From contig NZ_CADESW010000012.1 in the NCBI RefSeq assembly GCF_902830275.1, positions 161,467-225,466 of the forward strand: a stretch of DNA of 64,000 bases, in the 5' to 3' direction. Every line of letters starts with the position of its first letter. The stretch's first letter is position 1. A program made the translations under genes and the position numbers. This document shows positions 39,401 through 47,921 of the stretch, one piece after another. The DNA comes from Burkholderia stagnalis (GTDB lineage Bacteria; Pseudomonadota; Gammaproteobacteria; Burkholderiales; Burkholderiaceae). The notes below the pieces were generated by a model, which was given only the letters and a program-made list of their open reading frames with translations, ran no database searches and had not been told where the DNA came from.

Positions 39401-40128
39401 GTGCCCTGCTCGAAGAACACCGAGCTTTCGATCGGCATGGCGATCTCCACATCCTTCGCGCACGTGCACACGGCGACGAAGTACATGATCCGCTCCGGTG
39501 CGATCGTTTCCTTCACGATCGACTCGCCCTGCAGCGTTAACGCGTCGTATCGGTCGGCCGCCTTGTCCATCGGCAGCAGCATCGAACTCGTCACCATCCG
39601 TTGCCCGAAGTAACGCACGTTCGGAAAATGCTCGCGCAGCAGTGCGTCGAATTCGTCGAAATACAGTTCCTTGACGTGAAACTCGTTCTGGTAGCCTCGA
39701 TCGTCAGAATAGACCTTCTTATTCGGCGACGAGATGACGAGCATGCCGGCCGGCCGTAGCACCCGGCGGATTTCCGCCAGCATGTCGTCCTGTTCGGCAA
39801 GATGCTCGATCGTCTCGAATGAGACGACCACGTCGACGCTCGCATCCGCGAGCGGGATCGCGGTCACGCTGCCTGCCTTGAAATTCAGGTTGCGGAGGCT
39901 GTTATATCGCTGCGATGCATGCTCGACGACACCTACATCGATGTCGACGCCGATGACCGAACGGGCTCTTGTCGCGAGCAGGGCCGACCCGTAACCTTCG
40001 CCACAGGCGATGTCGAGCACGTCCTTTCCCTGCAGCGTCTCCAGCATCCAGCCGTAACGATGCATGTGCTCATAGCGAATCTCTCCCTGCTCGGTCGGTA
40101 TGAATCGTTCGCCAGTAAAGTCCAGCAT
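36451..40128 (-). CDS. Trimodular methyltransferase - coiled coil - GT2 - GT4 glycan polymerase/capping protein
   Basis: 1225 residues. Residues about 20-180 are a SAM methyltransferase (VLDIACGEGYGSALLA 37-52, acidic VDID 61-64). About 245-465 is heptad-rich and charged, a long coiled coil with a break near 306-316. About 575-830 is a GT2 domain (SIIIPTYGN 577-585, metal site NNDTEV 659-664, EDTDLAFQVRE 760-770). About 840-1215 is a GT4-type domain (donor loop with GGGMKGKVVEAMRFGLP, 1122-1138). No signal peptide. It lies 2 bp after wzt. WbdD of E. coli O8/O9a joins a capping methyltransferase to a coiled-coil ruler; here the glycosyltransferases are fused in as well. Exact sugars unknown. 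Confidence 0.82.
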   Translation of the reverse strand: MLDFTGERFIPTEQGEIRYEHMHRYGWMLETLQGKDVLDIACGEGYGSALLATRARSVIGVDIDVGVVEHASQRYNSLRNLNFKAGSVTAIPLADASVDVVVSFETIEHLAEQDDMLAEIRRVLRPAGMLVISSPNKKVYSDDRGYQNEFHVKELYFDEFDALLREHFPNVRYFGQRMVTSSMLLPMDKAADRYDALTLQGESIVKETIAPERIMYFVAVCTCAKDVEIAMPIESSVFFEQGTDLYAQREDVLRWASSVSDEIDALRTRHAELQNEFEDRSRWALELDAERATLRDELGRMETACSGATPDSGTRACLEALQREFDERSRLAERLGDELTDVRSRLASLQVECGAHVQSIAALRGERTALIAENARLSERIATLAADHESLRALHDVALGDNVSYAASVSRLEQEWQERYAKALALEQELHDAKARNAELIGRCEQLTHQRDQVNGALDEMLESRSWKVTAPLRAIVRATQGAKHASRARMRPGLVRAARAAYKRAPLPKAWKDWGVDFAYRHGGWVFQGVVHYEVWDRHRRGQMPAPIDTQQVAREQIDEALMMLRFDEVAVPVVSIIIPTYGNIVHTVSCLRSIARHLPTVPVEVIVAEDASGDDEILRLQGVPGLRFFLNETNLGFLRSCNQAVTHARGEYVYFLNNDTEVTAGWLDAMLDVFAHEPDCGMVGSKLIYPDGRQQEAGGIMWRDGSAWNFGRLDDPRRSVYEYVKDTDYCSGASLLIPTALFRELGGFDELYVPAYCEDTDLAFQVREKGLRVRYQPKSVVVHYEGVSHGTDTSSGVKAYQVVNQKKFVERWRARLEREHFPNGEGVFLAKDRSTLNKTVLVIDHYVPQPDRDAGSRTMWQFMRLFQKHGLNVKFWPHNLWYDPEYAQKLEQIGVEIFYGAEYAGKFDQWIAQNGQFVDYVLLSRPHVSIEFVDAIRKHSAATIMYYGHDVHHRRLQDQLAIQRNAGLEAELRQVREWEHALWRKVDAIYYPSDLETAYVHEWLVANDSRSRAYTIPVYAFDSFPVEPWQNLASRKDLIFVAGFGHAPNADAAEWFVSRVLPKILEECPDVHLYIVGSNPTDKVKALAGRNVSVTGYVSDEVLANYYRDSRACVAPLRFGGGMKGKVVEAMRFGLPCVTSSAGMQGLADAASFLAVSDEEQQFADHVIALLSDDDLWLRVSKHSQEFARMRFSEDALWRIVATDVDPTPYPSVVERLQAHRTN

Positions 40129-40130
40129 TG

Positions 40131-41510
40131 CTACGCCTCTTCGGAAATAGTTATATCCAGCATCGGAATGCCGACCAGACCATAGCGCATCGAACTCTCG
40201 ACGGCTCGTAGCGTCAACGCGTCATGTATCCAGTGCTGCTGCGTATGGTCATCCTGCGATCCCGTAGCAAGTGCCACGTCGATCGAGTATGGACCCGTCG
40301 GCAACATTGGCATCCGGAAACGGAATGCCGCTTGCAGGCGCTGCCCTTCGTTGCCGTCGATCTGTTGGTTGTTATAAGTAAGAAACGTGTTATCGCCGAA
40401 GAGGCGCTGCCCAAGGCGGTCCTTGAAATAGAAGCCGAAGATCAGATTCCGCAGCGGCGCGTGAACCGATGCGGATATCTTCAGCTCGACGATCTCGCCC
40501 CCCTGAACCAGCGTGATCGGCTTGCCGTTTTCGTCCGTCAACCCGACACGTTCGATGGTCGCGCTGCGCGCACCGAAATCACCATTTGCGCCATCGGGGT
40601 CGAATTCGAACACTTCGAAGCGCGTTGCGGCCCCGTTCTGCCTCATGGCATCCCAGCGCGAGTCGACGACGTCGAGCACGATGCTTTCGCGTTGCTTCTT
40701 CCGCCCCGCAACCTTCACGACCGCGCCTTGTGTGCCCCGGTCGAGCGCGTGCTGTTCCGCAAGGTACGCCTCGACCGTTTCCTTCGCGCCGCCGTCCATG
40801 CGCACAACGCCGTGGTCGAGCCAGATCGCCCGCGAGCACAGGTTGGTCACGGCGCCCGTATCATGACTGACGAACAGCAGCGTGCCGTTCTTCTGAAACT
40901 CGCGCAGAAACCGCATGCACTTCTGAGTAAAGCGGACGTCACCAACTGACAGTGCCTCGTCGACAATGAGCACATCTGCATCGACGTGTGCCGCGATCGC
41001 AAACGCGAGGCGGACGTACATCCCGCTCGAATACGTCTTCACCGGCTGCGAGATGAAATCGCCGATCTCCGAAAACTTCACGATCGAGTCATAGCGCTCA
41101 GCCAACTGTGTTTCGGTTAGCCCGTACAGCATGCCGCTCAGGTAGACGTTTTCCTCGCCCGTGAACTCAGGATTGAAGCCCGCGCCCAACTCAAGCAGCG
41201 CCGCGATGCGGCCATGCGTCGTCACTGAGCCGCGCGACGGAAAGATCGTCCCGCAAACCAGCTGCAGCAACGTCGACTTCCCCGACCCGTTCTGCCCGAT
41301 GATCGCCACCGTCTCGCCGCGACGCACTTGTAGCGAAACGTCGTGCAGCGCCCAGAATTCACGGAAATAAGCAGAAGGTTCGCGACCGAACAGCCGGCTC
41401 ACGCGCGGCAGCACCATCTGCTTCAGCCGATCCTGTGGAGCAGCGTAAATCTCGTACCGCTTGCCGAGGCCATTCACTTCAATGGCAAAAGGCTTGTTAT
41501 CAAAGGACAT
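40131..41510 (-). CDS. wzt: Polysaccharide ABC exporter ATPase with C-terminal cargo-recognition domain
   Basis: 459 residues from the ATG of MSFDNKPFAI. ATPase half: Walker A GQNGSGKST 72-80, signature YSSGMYVRLAFA 160-171, Walker B DVLIVDEALSVGD 179-191. Residues about 265-459 form an extra beta-rich domain of the Wzt-C type, which in E. coli O9a reads the capped end of the finished O-chain. Its presence next to a methyltransferase-bearing polymerase supports cap recognition before export. Start overlaps wzm by 11 bp. Confidence 0.9.
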   Translation of the reverse strand: MSFDNKPFAIEVNGLGKRYEIYAAPQDRLKQMVLPRVSRLFGREPSAYFREFWALHDVSLQVRRGETVAIIGQNGSGKSTLLQLVCGTIFPSRGSVTTHGRIAALLELGAGFNPEFTGEENVYLSGMLYGLTETQLAERYDSIVKFSEIGDFISQPVKTYSSGMYVRLAFAIAAHVDADVLIVDEALSVGDVRFTQKCMRFLREFQKNGTLLFVSHDTGAVTNLCSRAIWLDHGVVRMDGGAKETVEAYLAEQHALDRGTQGAVVKVAGRKKQRESIVLDVVDSRWDAMRQNGAATRFEVFEFDPDGANGDFGARSATIERVGLTDENGKPITLVQGGEIVELKISASVHAPLRNLIFGFYFKDRLGQRLFGDNTFLTYNNQQIDGNEGQRLQAAFRFRMPMLPTGPYSIDVALATGSQDDHTQQHWIHDALTLRAVESSMRYGLVGIPMLDITISEEA

Positions 41511-42324
41511 CGGCAAAACCCTTACGCGTCTTTTCAAACCAGATCAGGCCGCCCCAGGCGACCGCATAAGCGATGAGCGAATAGATGCACCATCCCGCCC
41601 AATCGATTCCGTGGCCCCAGATGACGACACCGCGCAATTGTTCGATGACGAACGTGAGCGGATTGAACATGATGGCGACCTGAAAGGTCTTCGGTACGGA
41701 AGTGATCGGATAGAACACCGGCGCGAGAAACATCAGCAACGACGTCACGATCCCCATCACCTGCCCAAGGTCACGCATGAACACGCCGAGCGACGACAGA
41801 ATCCAGACCAGCCCAACCGTGAGGATCAGGAACGGCAGCAGCACGACCGGTGCAAGCACAGCGGTGAGCGGCAGATGTCCCTGCCACAAAAAGACGGCGA
41901 CCAGCAAGATGCTGGACGCGATCAACATATGGAACAGCGCCGTACCGACGGAAATCCAGCCAAGCGCCTGCAGAGGAAAGACAACTTTCTTCACATAGTT
42001 TGGATTCCCGACGACAAGCGTCGGGGCTCGGTTCAGACACTCGGCCATCAGACCGTGCACCAGCACGCCCACAAACATTACAATCGCGAATTCGGCATGA
42101 TCGGTCGACGTGGGCCGCCAGCGCGACTTGAAAATAAAGCCAAACACGAATGTGTATATCGCCAGCATCACTAGCGGGGTGATGAACGACCAGAACAAGC
42201 CCAAAAACGAACCCTTGTATCGGCCAACCACCTCGCGCCTTATGAACTGAACGATCAACGGGCGATCCGACATCAGCGAGCGAATCACTGCCAACGGATC
42301 ACGAAGTGCAAATTTCCTGTTCAT
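41500..42324 (-). CDS. wzm: Polysaccharide ABC exporter permease
   Basis: 274 residues, about six helices, ABC-2 type. FIRREVVGRYKGSFLGLFWSF and MFLAPVFYPITSVP are typical of Wzm/KpsM-like permeases that move undecaprenyl-linked polysaccharide through the inner membrane. Forms the exporter with the downstream Wzt. 61 bp after rmlD. Confidence 0.9.
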   Translation of the reverse strand: MNRKFALRDPLAVIRSLMSDRPLIVQFIRREVVGRYKGSFLGLFWSFITPLVMLAIYTFVFGFIFKSRWRPTSTDHAEFAIVMFVGVLVHGLMAECLNRAPTLVVGNPNYVKKVVFPLQALGWISVGTALFHMLIASSILLVAVFLWQGHLPLTAVLAPVVLLPFLILTVGLVWILSSLGVFMRDLGQVMGIVTSLLMFLAPVFYPITSVPKTFQVAIMFNPLTFVIEQLRGVVIWGHGIDWAGWCIYSLIAYAVAWGGLIWFEKTRKGFADVL

Positions 42325-42385
42325 CTACTAGTCAAACCTATAGTTACAACACGTCCGCCACATTAAGCCGACGACCGAAACGCCG

Positions 42386-43279
42386 TCAGCGCCGGATCAG
42401 CTCGTCGAGCACTAGGTCGACGCCCTCTTGCCACTGCGGGCGGCGCAGTCCGAACCGGCCTTGCAGGCGACTGCCGTCGAGCACCGAATAGGCAGGACGC
42501 GGTGCCGGCAACGGATAATCTCTCGTTGCGATCGGTTCGATCCGCTCGGTACGCAGTTCGCCGGCGCCGATCAGGCGAACGCGCTCGAGAATGTATTGTG
42601 CAAAACCGTGCCAGGTCGTCGCGCCGTCAGCGGTGAGGTTGAAGAGGCCACTGGCAAAACGGCCCTCGCGCCGCTCGATGACCGCTTGCCTGACTGCATG
42701 CGCGGTTGCATCGGCAATGAAGCGCGCACTGGTCGGTGCGCCGTGCTGATCAGCCACGACGCGTAGCTCCGTCCGCTCGCGCATCAGGCGTAGCATCGTC
42801 AGCAGGAAGTTCGCGCCGCGGGCACCATAAACCCAAGTCGTGCGAAACAGCAGGTAATCCGCGCCTGATGCAGCTACCGACTGCTCTCCGAGCAGCTTGC
42901 TGCGGCCATAGGCATTCTGCGGATGCGTGGCCGCGTCCTCGTGATATGGCTCGCGCGCGGTCCCGTCGAATACATAATCCGTCGAATAGTGCACGAAGAG
43001 CGCACCCATTTCGCGGGCCGCGTTTGCCAGCGCGCCCACTGCCTCGCCATTGACGACGTCGGCGAGCGCGGTCTCGGTCTCGGCGCGATCCACCGCAGTG
43101 TACGCGGCCGCGTTGACGATCACATCCGGACGCAATGCACGCACGCGCGCGGCCAGCTCGTCAGGCCGCGTCATGTCAGCGGACGCGCGATCCAGCGCAT
43201 GCACCTCTCCGAGCACCGACATCGAGCGGGCAAGCTCCCAGCCGACCTGCCCCGTGCGCCCCGTCACCAGGATCTTCAT
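42386..43279 (-). CDS. rmlD: dTDP-4-dehydrorhamnose reductase
   Basis: 297 residues from the ATG of MKILVTGRTGQVGWEL. Last step of dTDP-L-rhamnose synthesis. STDYVFDG and YGRSKLLGE (YxxxK) are intact. The ATG overlaps rmlC by 4 bp; an upstream in-frame start in rmlC is rejected. The order rmlB-A-C-D is complete in this window. Confidence 0.93.
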   Translation of the reverse strand: MKILVTGRTGQVGWELARSMSVLGEVHALDRASADMTRPDELAARVRALRPDVIVNAAAYTAVDRAETETALADVVNGEAVGALANAAREMGALFVHYSTDYVFDGTAREPYHEDAATHPQNAYGRSKLLGEQSVAASGADYLLFRTTWVYGARGANFLLTMLRLMRERTELRVVADQHGAPTSARFIADATAHAVRQAVIERREGRFASGLFNLTADGATTWHGFAQYILERVRLIGAGELRTERIEPIATRDYPLPAPRPAYSVLDGSRLQGRFGLRRPQWQEGVDLVLDELIRR

Positions 43280-43827
43280 GCAAACACCTCGGCTCCTATG
43301 AGCGTCGCACCCTGTGCATCCTTCTCGGACACGAGCGGCTCCCTGTCGATTGGCCAATTGATGGCGATCTGCTTGTCATTCCAGCGAATGCAGCGCTCGA
43401 ACTCCGGGTACCAATAATCGGTCGTCTTGTACAGAAACTGCGCAGACTCCGACAGCACGACAAAGCCATGGGCGAAGCCGGGCGGCACCCATAGTTGCCG
43501 GTGATTGTCGACCGACAGGTGCACACCAACCCATTTGCCAAAATTTGCCGAACCCTTGCGGATGTCGACCGCGACATCGAACACTTCGCCTTCGACCACA
43601 CGAACGAGTTTGCCCTGCGAGTGCTGAATCTGGTAATGCAGGCCGCGCAACACCCCCTTCGAAGACCTCGAATGGTTGTCCTGCACGAATTCGACACCCG
43701 GTTCGACCAACTCCGCGAACTCGCGCGCGTTGAAGCTCTCGTAGAAATACCCACGCGCATCGCCAAACACCTTCGGCTCGATGATCTTGACTTCGGGCAA
43801 TGCCGTTGCCGTTACTTGGATGGCCAT
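43276..43827 (-). CDS. rmlC: dTDP-4-dehydrorhamnose 3,5-epimerase
   Basis: 183 residues, full length. Cupin-fold epimerase: KVFGDARGYFYESFN, FVQDNHSRSSKGVLRGLHYQ and the catalytic His in that last motif are present, with WVPPGFAHGF later. Overlaps both neighbours (16 bp with rmlA, 4 bp with rmlD), showing tight coupling. Confidence 0.95.
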   Translation of the reverse strand: MAIQVTATALPEVKIIEPKVFGDARGYFYESFNAREFAELVEPGVEFVQDNHSRSSKGVLRGLHYQIQHSQGKLVRVVEGEVFDVAVDIRKGSANFGKWVGVHLSVDNHRQLWVPPGFAHGFVVLSESAQFLYKTTDYWYPEFERCIRWNDKQIAINWPIDREPLVSEKDAQGATLIGAEVFA

Positions 43828-44705
43828 GCAACCTTATCCGTAAGAAAATTCTTGAGGTATTGTCCGTACGCGTTCTTCGCAAGCGGCTGCGCAAGCCTCA
43901 GCACCTGTTCCGCGTCGATCCAGCCCCTGCGGTAGGCAATCTCTTCCGGGCACGCGACGACGAGCCCCTGACGCTTCTGCAGGGTCGCAATAAAGCTCGC
44001 TGCTTCGATCAGCGAGTCGTGCGTACCTGTGTCGAGCCATGCGTAGCCGCGCCCCATGATCTCGACGTCGAGCGTACCGTCCGCGAGATACCGCGAGTTG
44101 ACATCAGTGATTTCAAGCTCGCCGCGCGGCGACGGCTTGATGTCGGCCGCGATGTCGCATACCCGCTTGTCGTAGAAATACAGCCCTGTGACCGCGTAGT
44201 TCGAACGCGGCTTTGCCGGCTTCTCCTCGATCGACAACGCGCGGAAAGATTGATCGAATTCGACCACGCCGTAGCGCTCCGGATCGTTGACGTGATACGC
44301 GAATACCGTTGCACCCGCTTCCTGTCGGTACGCGCGTTCGAGCTGCTTCGCGAGATCGTGGCCGTAGAAGATGTTGTCACCGAGGATCAGCGCCGACGGA
44401 TCATTTCCGACGAATTCCTTGCCGATGATGAACGCCTGCGCCAGACCATCCGGCGACGGCTGAACCGCATACTGGATGTTCATGCCCCACTGGCTGCCGT
44501 CGCCGAGCATGGCCTCGAAGCGCGGTGTGTCCTGCGGCGTGGAGATGATCAAGACATCGTGGATCCCCGCCACCATCAGGGTTGACAGCGGATAGTAAAT
44601 CATCGGCTTGTCGTATACCGGTAGCAACTGCTTCGATACGACGTGCGTGATCGGATAAAGCCGCGTGCCGGACCCGCCGGCGAGAATGATGCCCTTACGT
44701 GCCAT
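43812..44705 (-). CDS. rmlA: Glucose-1-phosphate thymidylyltransferase
   Basis: 297 residues from the ATG of MARKGIILAGGSGTRLYP. First enzyme of dTDP-rhamnose synthesis, making dTDP-glucose. LAGGSGTRLYPIT, KPMIYYPLSTLM and LGDNIFYGHDL are classic. A start five codons earlier is possible but lacks support. 11 bp after rmlB. Confidence 0.95.
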   Translation of the reverse strand: MARKGIILAGGSGTRLYPITHVVSKQLLPVYDKPMIYYPLSTLMVAGIHDVLIISTPQDTPRFEAMLGDGSQWGMNIQYAVQPSPDGLAQAFIIGKEFVGNDPSALILGDNIFYGHDLAKQLERAYRQEAGATVFAYHVNDPERYGVVEFDQSFRALSIEEKPAKPRSNYAVTGLYFYDKRVCDIAADIKPSPRGELEITDVNSRYLADGTLDVEIMGRGYAWLDTGTHDSLIEAASFIATLQKRQGLVVACPEEIAYRRGWIDAEQVLRLAQPLAKNAYGQYLKNFLTDKVAWPSK

Positions 44706-44716
44706 CGCCGATGCCC

Positions 44717-45778
44717 TCAAGCGCGCTGCGCATAGTTAGTCTCGACCCACTTGCGGTATTCACCCGAGACGATCTCGTCGACCCACGCCTGATTGTCGAG
44801 GTACCAGTCGACCGTTTTCGCGAGACCCGTCTCGAACGTCTCGGCCGGCTTCCAGCCCAGCTCTCGCTCGAGCTTGCGCGCGTCGATCGCGTAACGGCGG
44901 TCGTGGCCCGGACGATCCTTCACGTAAGTGATCTGGTCGCGATACGAACCGGTCACCTTCGGCCGCGCGTTGTCGAGGAGGTCGCACAGCGTGTGCACGA
45001 CGGCGAGGTTCTTCTTCTCGTTCCATCCGCCGACGTTGTACGTCTCGCCCGGTACACCGCGCGCAAGCACTTCGCGAATCGCGCTGCAGTGATCGCCAAC
45101 GTAGAGCCAATCGCGCACGTTCTGGCCGTCGCCGTAGATCGGCAGCGGCTTGCCGGCAAGCGCGTTCGCAATCATCAGCGGAATCAGCTTCTCGGGGAAC
45201 TGGTACGGGCCGTAGTTGTTCGAACAGTTCGTCGTGAGCGTCGGCAATCCATACGTGTGATGATAGGCGCGTACCAGATGGTCGGAGCCGGCCTTCGTCG
45301 CGGAATACGGGCTGTTCGGTGCGTATGGCGTCGTTTCGGAGAATTGCGGATCGGTCGCGGACAACGAGCCGAACACTTCGTCGGTCGACACGTGCAGGAA
45401 GCGGAACGCGGCCTTGTCGGCATCGTTCAGGCCATTCCAATACTCGCGCGCCGCTTCGAGCAGCGTGAACGTGCCAACGACGTTGGTCTGCACGAAATCG
45501 GCCGGACCATGGATCGAGCGGTCGACGTGGCTTTCCGCGGCAAAATGCAGCACCGCGCGCGGCTTGCGCTCGGCGAACAGCATGTCGAGCGCGGCGCGAT
45601 CGCAGATGTCGACGCGCGCGAACACATGTTTCGGATTCCCTTCGAGAGAATGCAGCGTACGGAGGTTGCCTGCGTAGGTCAGCTTGTCGACGTTGAGCAC
45701 CGCCTCATCGGACTGGCTCAGCCAGTCGAGTACAAAATTGGCACCGATAAAACCCGCGCCGCCCGTAACCAGGATCAT
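44717..45778 (-). CDS. rmlB: dTDP-glucose 4,6-dehydratase
   Basis: 353 residues, full length. MILVTGGAGFIGANFV, the catalytic HVSTDEVFG with the Asp-Glu pair, and YSATKAGSD (YxxxK) are intact. First gene of the long minus-strand polysaccharide transcript that may run to gmhB. AGAGGGAG a few bases before the ATG is a strong ribosome site. Confidence 0.96.
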   Translation of the reverse strand: MILVTGGAGFIGANFVLDWLSQSDEAVLNVDKLTYAGNLRTLHSLEGNPKHVFARVDICDRAALDMLFAERKPRAVLHFAAESHVDRSIHGPADFVQTNVVGTFTLLEAAREYWNGLNDADKAAFRFLHVSTDEVFGSLSATDPQFSETTPYAPNSPYSATKAGSDHLVRAYHHTYGLPTLTTNCSNNYGPYQFPEKLIPLMIANALAGKPLPIYGDGQNVRDWLYVGDHCSAIREVLARGVPGETYNVGGWNEKKNLAVVHTLCDLLDNARPKVTGSYRDQITYVKDRPGHDRRYAIDARKLERELGWKPAETFETGLAKTVDWYLDNQAWVDEIVSGEYRKWVETNYAQRA

Positions 45779-46119
45779 GAGGCTCCCTCTAGAAATTCAT
45801 GGCAAGCATCGCTTCGGATCTCGCCGCGTCGGATATTGCAAGTGGCAGCATCGTCCCCGCCGCCTCAGGCCCGGCATTTTAACCGGTCGCCATGCCCGCC
45901 AAAGTCATGTGATGTTAATTTTCTGGGCGGAAACGACAATTATAGGAAGCCGTTAGATGAAAAAGCCATGCTGCTAACAACTTGAAACAGCGGTGCGAAC
46001 CCCCATTGATTGAGAAGATTCCTCCTCAATCATCCAATTTTTCGCAATTATTGTTTTCAGCTCAGCCATTTCGTCGACTTTTGTCTACCTTGCCCTTCGA
46101 CTTGCAACCACCCGCCCCC
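45779..46119. other. Divergent promoter region between rmlB and apaH, 341 bp
   Basis: AT-rich relative to the rest. On the minus strand a TATAAT box occurs at 45939-45944, but the base run at the proper -35 distance is poor. A second weak -10-like TAAAAT lies nearer to rmlB. No JUMPstart/ops element was found. Plus-strand apaH signals are not clear. Confidence 0.4.
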
Positions 46120-46956
46120 ATGCCCCCTCCCCCCATCGCCATCGGCGACATCCAAGGCTGTCACTCGGCTTTCGAGTCCCTGACAGCAAAACTCGCCGCC
46201 CCTTCCGACACTCCCCTCTGGATCGCCGGCGACGTCGTCAACCGCGGCCCGGCCTCCCTCGCCGCGCTGCGCGCCCTTGTCGACCTCGGCCCCCGCGCCA
46301 CCGTCGTGCTCGGCAACCACGACCTCCATCTGCTGGCGGTCGCGGCCGGCATCCGCACCGAGCGCCCGGGCGACACGATCGGCGAGATCATTGACGCACC
46401 GGACGCAGAAGACTTGCTCGAATGGGTCCGCCACCGCCCGTTCGCGCACTTCGAGCACGGGATGCTGCTGGTCCACGCCGGCGTCCTGCCGCAATGGGAC
46501 GCCACGCTCGCGCTGGAGCTCGCCGACGAACTCCAGCGCGCGCTACGCGCGCCCGACTGGCGCGACACGCTCTCGCACCTGTACGGCAACGATCCGAACC
46601 AATGGCATCCGAACCTGAAAAAACGGGACCGGATGCGCGTCGCGTTCAACGCGTTCACGCGCATCCGCTTCTGCACGCCGGACGGCGCGATGGAATTCCG
46701 CGCGAACGGCGGCCCCGACAGCGCGCCGCCCGGCTACCTGCCATGGTTCGACGTGCCCGGGCGGCGCACCGAGGACGTGACGGTCGTGTTCGGGCACTGG
46801 GCCGCGCTCGGCCTGATGCTGCGCGACAACGTCGTCGCGCTCGATTCGGGGTGCGTATGGGGGAATCAGTTGTCGGCCGTGCGCCTGACGGCGGATCCAG
46901 CCGCACGCACGGTCACGCAGGTGCAGTGCGAAGCGTGCCGCACGCCCGGGGAGTGA
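46120..46956 (+). CDS. apaH: Symmetrical bis(5'-nucleosyl)-tetraphosphatase
   Basis: 278 residues from the ATG of MPPPPIAIGDIQGCH. Hydrolyses Ap4A to two ADP. Calcineurin-like phosphoesterase motifs: GDIQGCH, GDVVNRGP, GNHDLHLLA and a late FGHWAALG. A longer in-frame start at 45982 adds 46 unlikely residues. It marks the edge of the polysaccharide region. Confidence 0.93.
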   Translation: MPPPPIAIGDIQGCHSAFESLTAKLAAPSDTPLWIAGDVVNRGPASLAALRALVDLGPRATVVLGNHDLHLLAVAAGIRTERPGDTIGEIIDAPDAEDLLEWVRHRPFAHFEHGMLLVHAGVLPQWDATLALELADELQRALRAPDWRDTLSHLYGNDPNQWHPNLKKRDRMRVAFNAFTRIRFCTPDGAMEFRANGGPDSAPPGYLPWFDVPGRRTEDVTVVFGHWAALGLMLRDNVVALDSGCVWGNQLSAVRLTADPAARTVTQVQCEACRTPGE

Positions 46957-46997
46957 ACGCACGGCTGCGGCCGCGGCATGCGCCGCGCCCGCATCGC

Positions 46998-47024
46998 AAA
47001 AAAAACCGGCGCACGGCGCCGGTT
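46998..47024 (-). terminator. Rho-independent terminator of the pyrimidine operon
   Basis: On the minus strand AACCGGCGC-cgt-GCGCCGGTT is followed by a run of T. It lies just after the acyltransferase stop and ends the transcript coming from algH/pyrB. Confidence 0.85.
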
Positions 47025-47046
47025 CGACTTCAAACGTAAGCGGCGC

Positions 47047-47904
47047 TCAGCCCTCGCGGCCGGGCACCGGCTCGTCGGCCACGCCGTCCGCCGCTGCACC
47101 CGCGCCGATTTCGGTCGCCGGGTACGCATCCTTCGCGAACTGCGCAAGCGCCTCGGCCGTGGGCCGGCCGACGCTCGCCTGCATCGCGTCGAGTGCCGCC
47201 GCGATCGCATCCCGCGCGGCCGCGGACGTCGCGCGCCGGTCGCCGCCCGGCTCGATCGGGTCGCACACGTACAGGTGCGCGACCAACGGCCCGCCGCGCA
47301 GCACCATGTCGAGCGACGTGCCGAGCGACAGGTCGCCGACGTACGCGGGCGCGACCGACTGGCGGCCCTGCGCGTCCTCGTACATCAGGCAAACCGGCTG
47401 CACCGCGCAGCCGGCGGACACCGCCGCCTGGAACAGGTTCGCGTGGAACGGCAGCAGGCCCTGGCCGTCGGACGTGGTGCCCTCCGGAAACACGCACATC
47501 AGCCCGCCGTTGCGCAGGCGGTCGGCCATCTCGTGCATGATGCGCATCGCCTCGGTGCGCTTCTCGCGCTGCAGGAACACGGTGTCGAGCTGCTCGGCGA
47601 GCCAGCCGACCACCGGCCACTGGCGCACCTCCGCCTTCGACACGAACGGCGTCGGCCGCCATGCGTTGATCGCGTAGATGTCGAGCCACGAGATGTGGTT
47701 GCCGACGACGAGCGCGCTCGAATCGAGGCGCGCACCGTCGTTGTGGACGACGAGGCGCATCCCGCAGATCCGCAGCAGCTTCAGCGACCAGCGCCGCGTG
47801 ATCTCGGCGCGGTGCGCGGGCGTCACGCGCGAGAAACGCAGCGCGACGATCGCCATCCCGCGCAGCAGGTGAAAGACGAGGCGCAGCTTGCGAAGGGCAG
47901 TCAT
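47047..47904 (-). CDS. Lysophospholipid (1-acyl-glycerol-3-phosphate) acyltransferase family
   Basis: 285 residues. PlsC-type acyltransferase with the catalytic NHISWLD (HX4D) near 68-74 and FPEGTTSDG near 138-146, after a short N-terminal hydrophobic segment. Usually acylates lysophosphatidic acid; ornithine-lipid synthesis (OlsA type) is another possibility. 17 bp after the pyrC paralogue and ends at a terminator. Confidence 0.85.
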   Translation of the reverse strand: MTALRKLRLVFHLLRGMAIVALRFSRVTPAHRAEITRRWSLKLLRICGMRLVVHNDGARLDSSALVVGNHISWLDIYAINAWRPTPFVSKAEVRQWPVVGWLAEQLDTVFLQREKRTEAMRIMHEMADRLRNGGLMCVFPEGTTSDGQGLLPFHANLFQAAVSAGCAVQPVCLMYEDAQGRQSVAPAYVGDLSLGTSLDMVLRGGPLVAHLYVCDPIEPGGDRRATSAAARDAIAAALDAMQASVGRPTAEALAQFAKDAYPATEIGAGAAADGVADEPVPGREG

Positions 47905-47921
47905 GGCGCGTTCCGGCTGGA

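Noticed and set aside
36907..39540. 877-codon open frame on the plus strand
   Set aside because: Exactly antisense to the trimodular glycosyltransferase, no family motif, composition typical of a shadow frame in high-GC DNA.
45779..46119. JUMPstart/ops element for RfaH control of the polysaccharide operon
   Set aside because: No GGCGGTAGC-type motif found on either strand.
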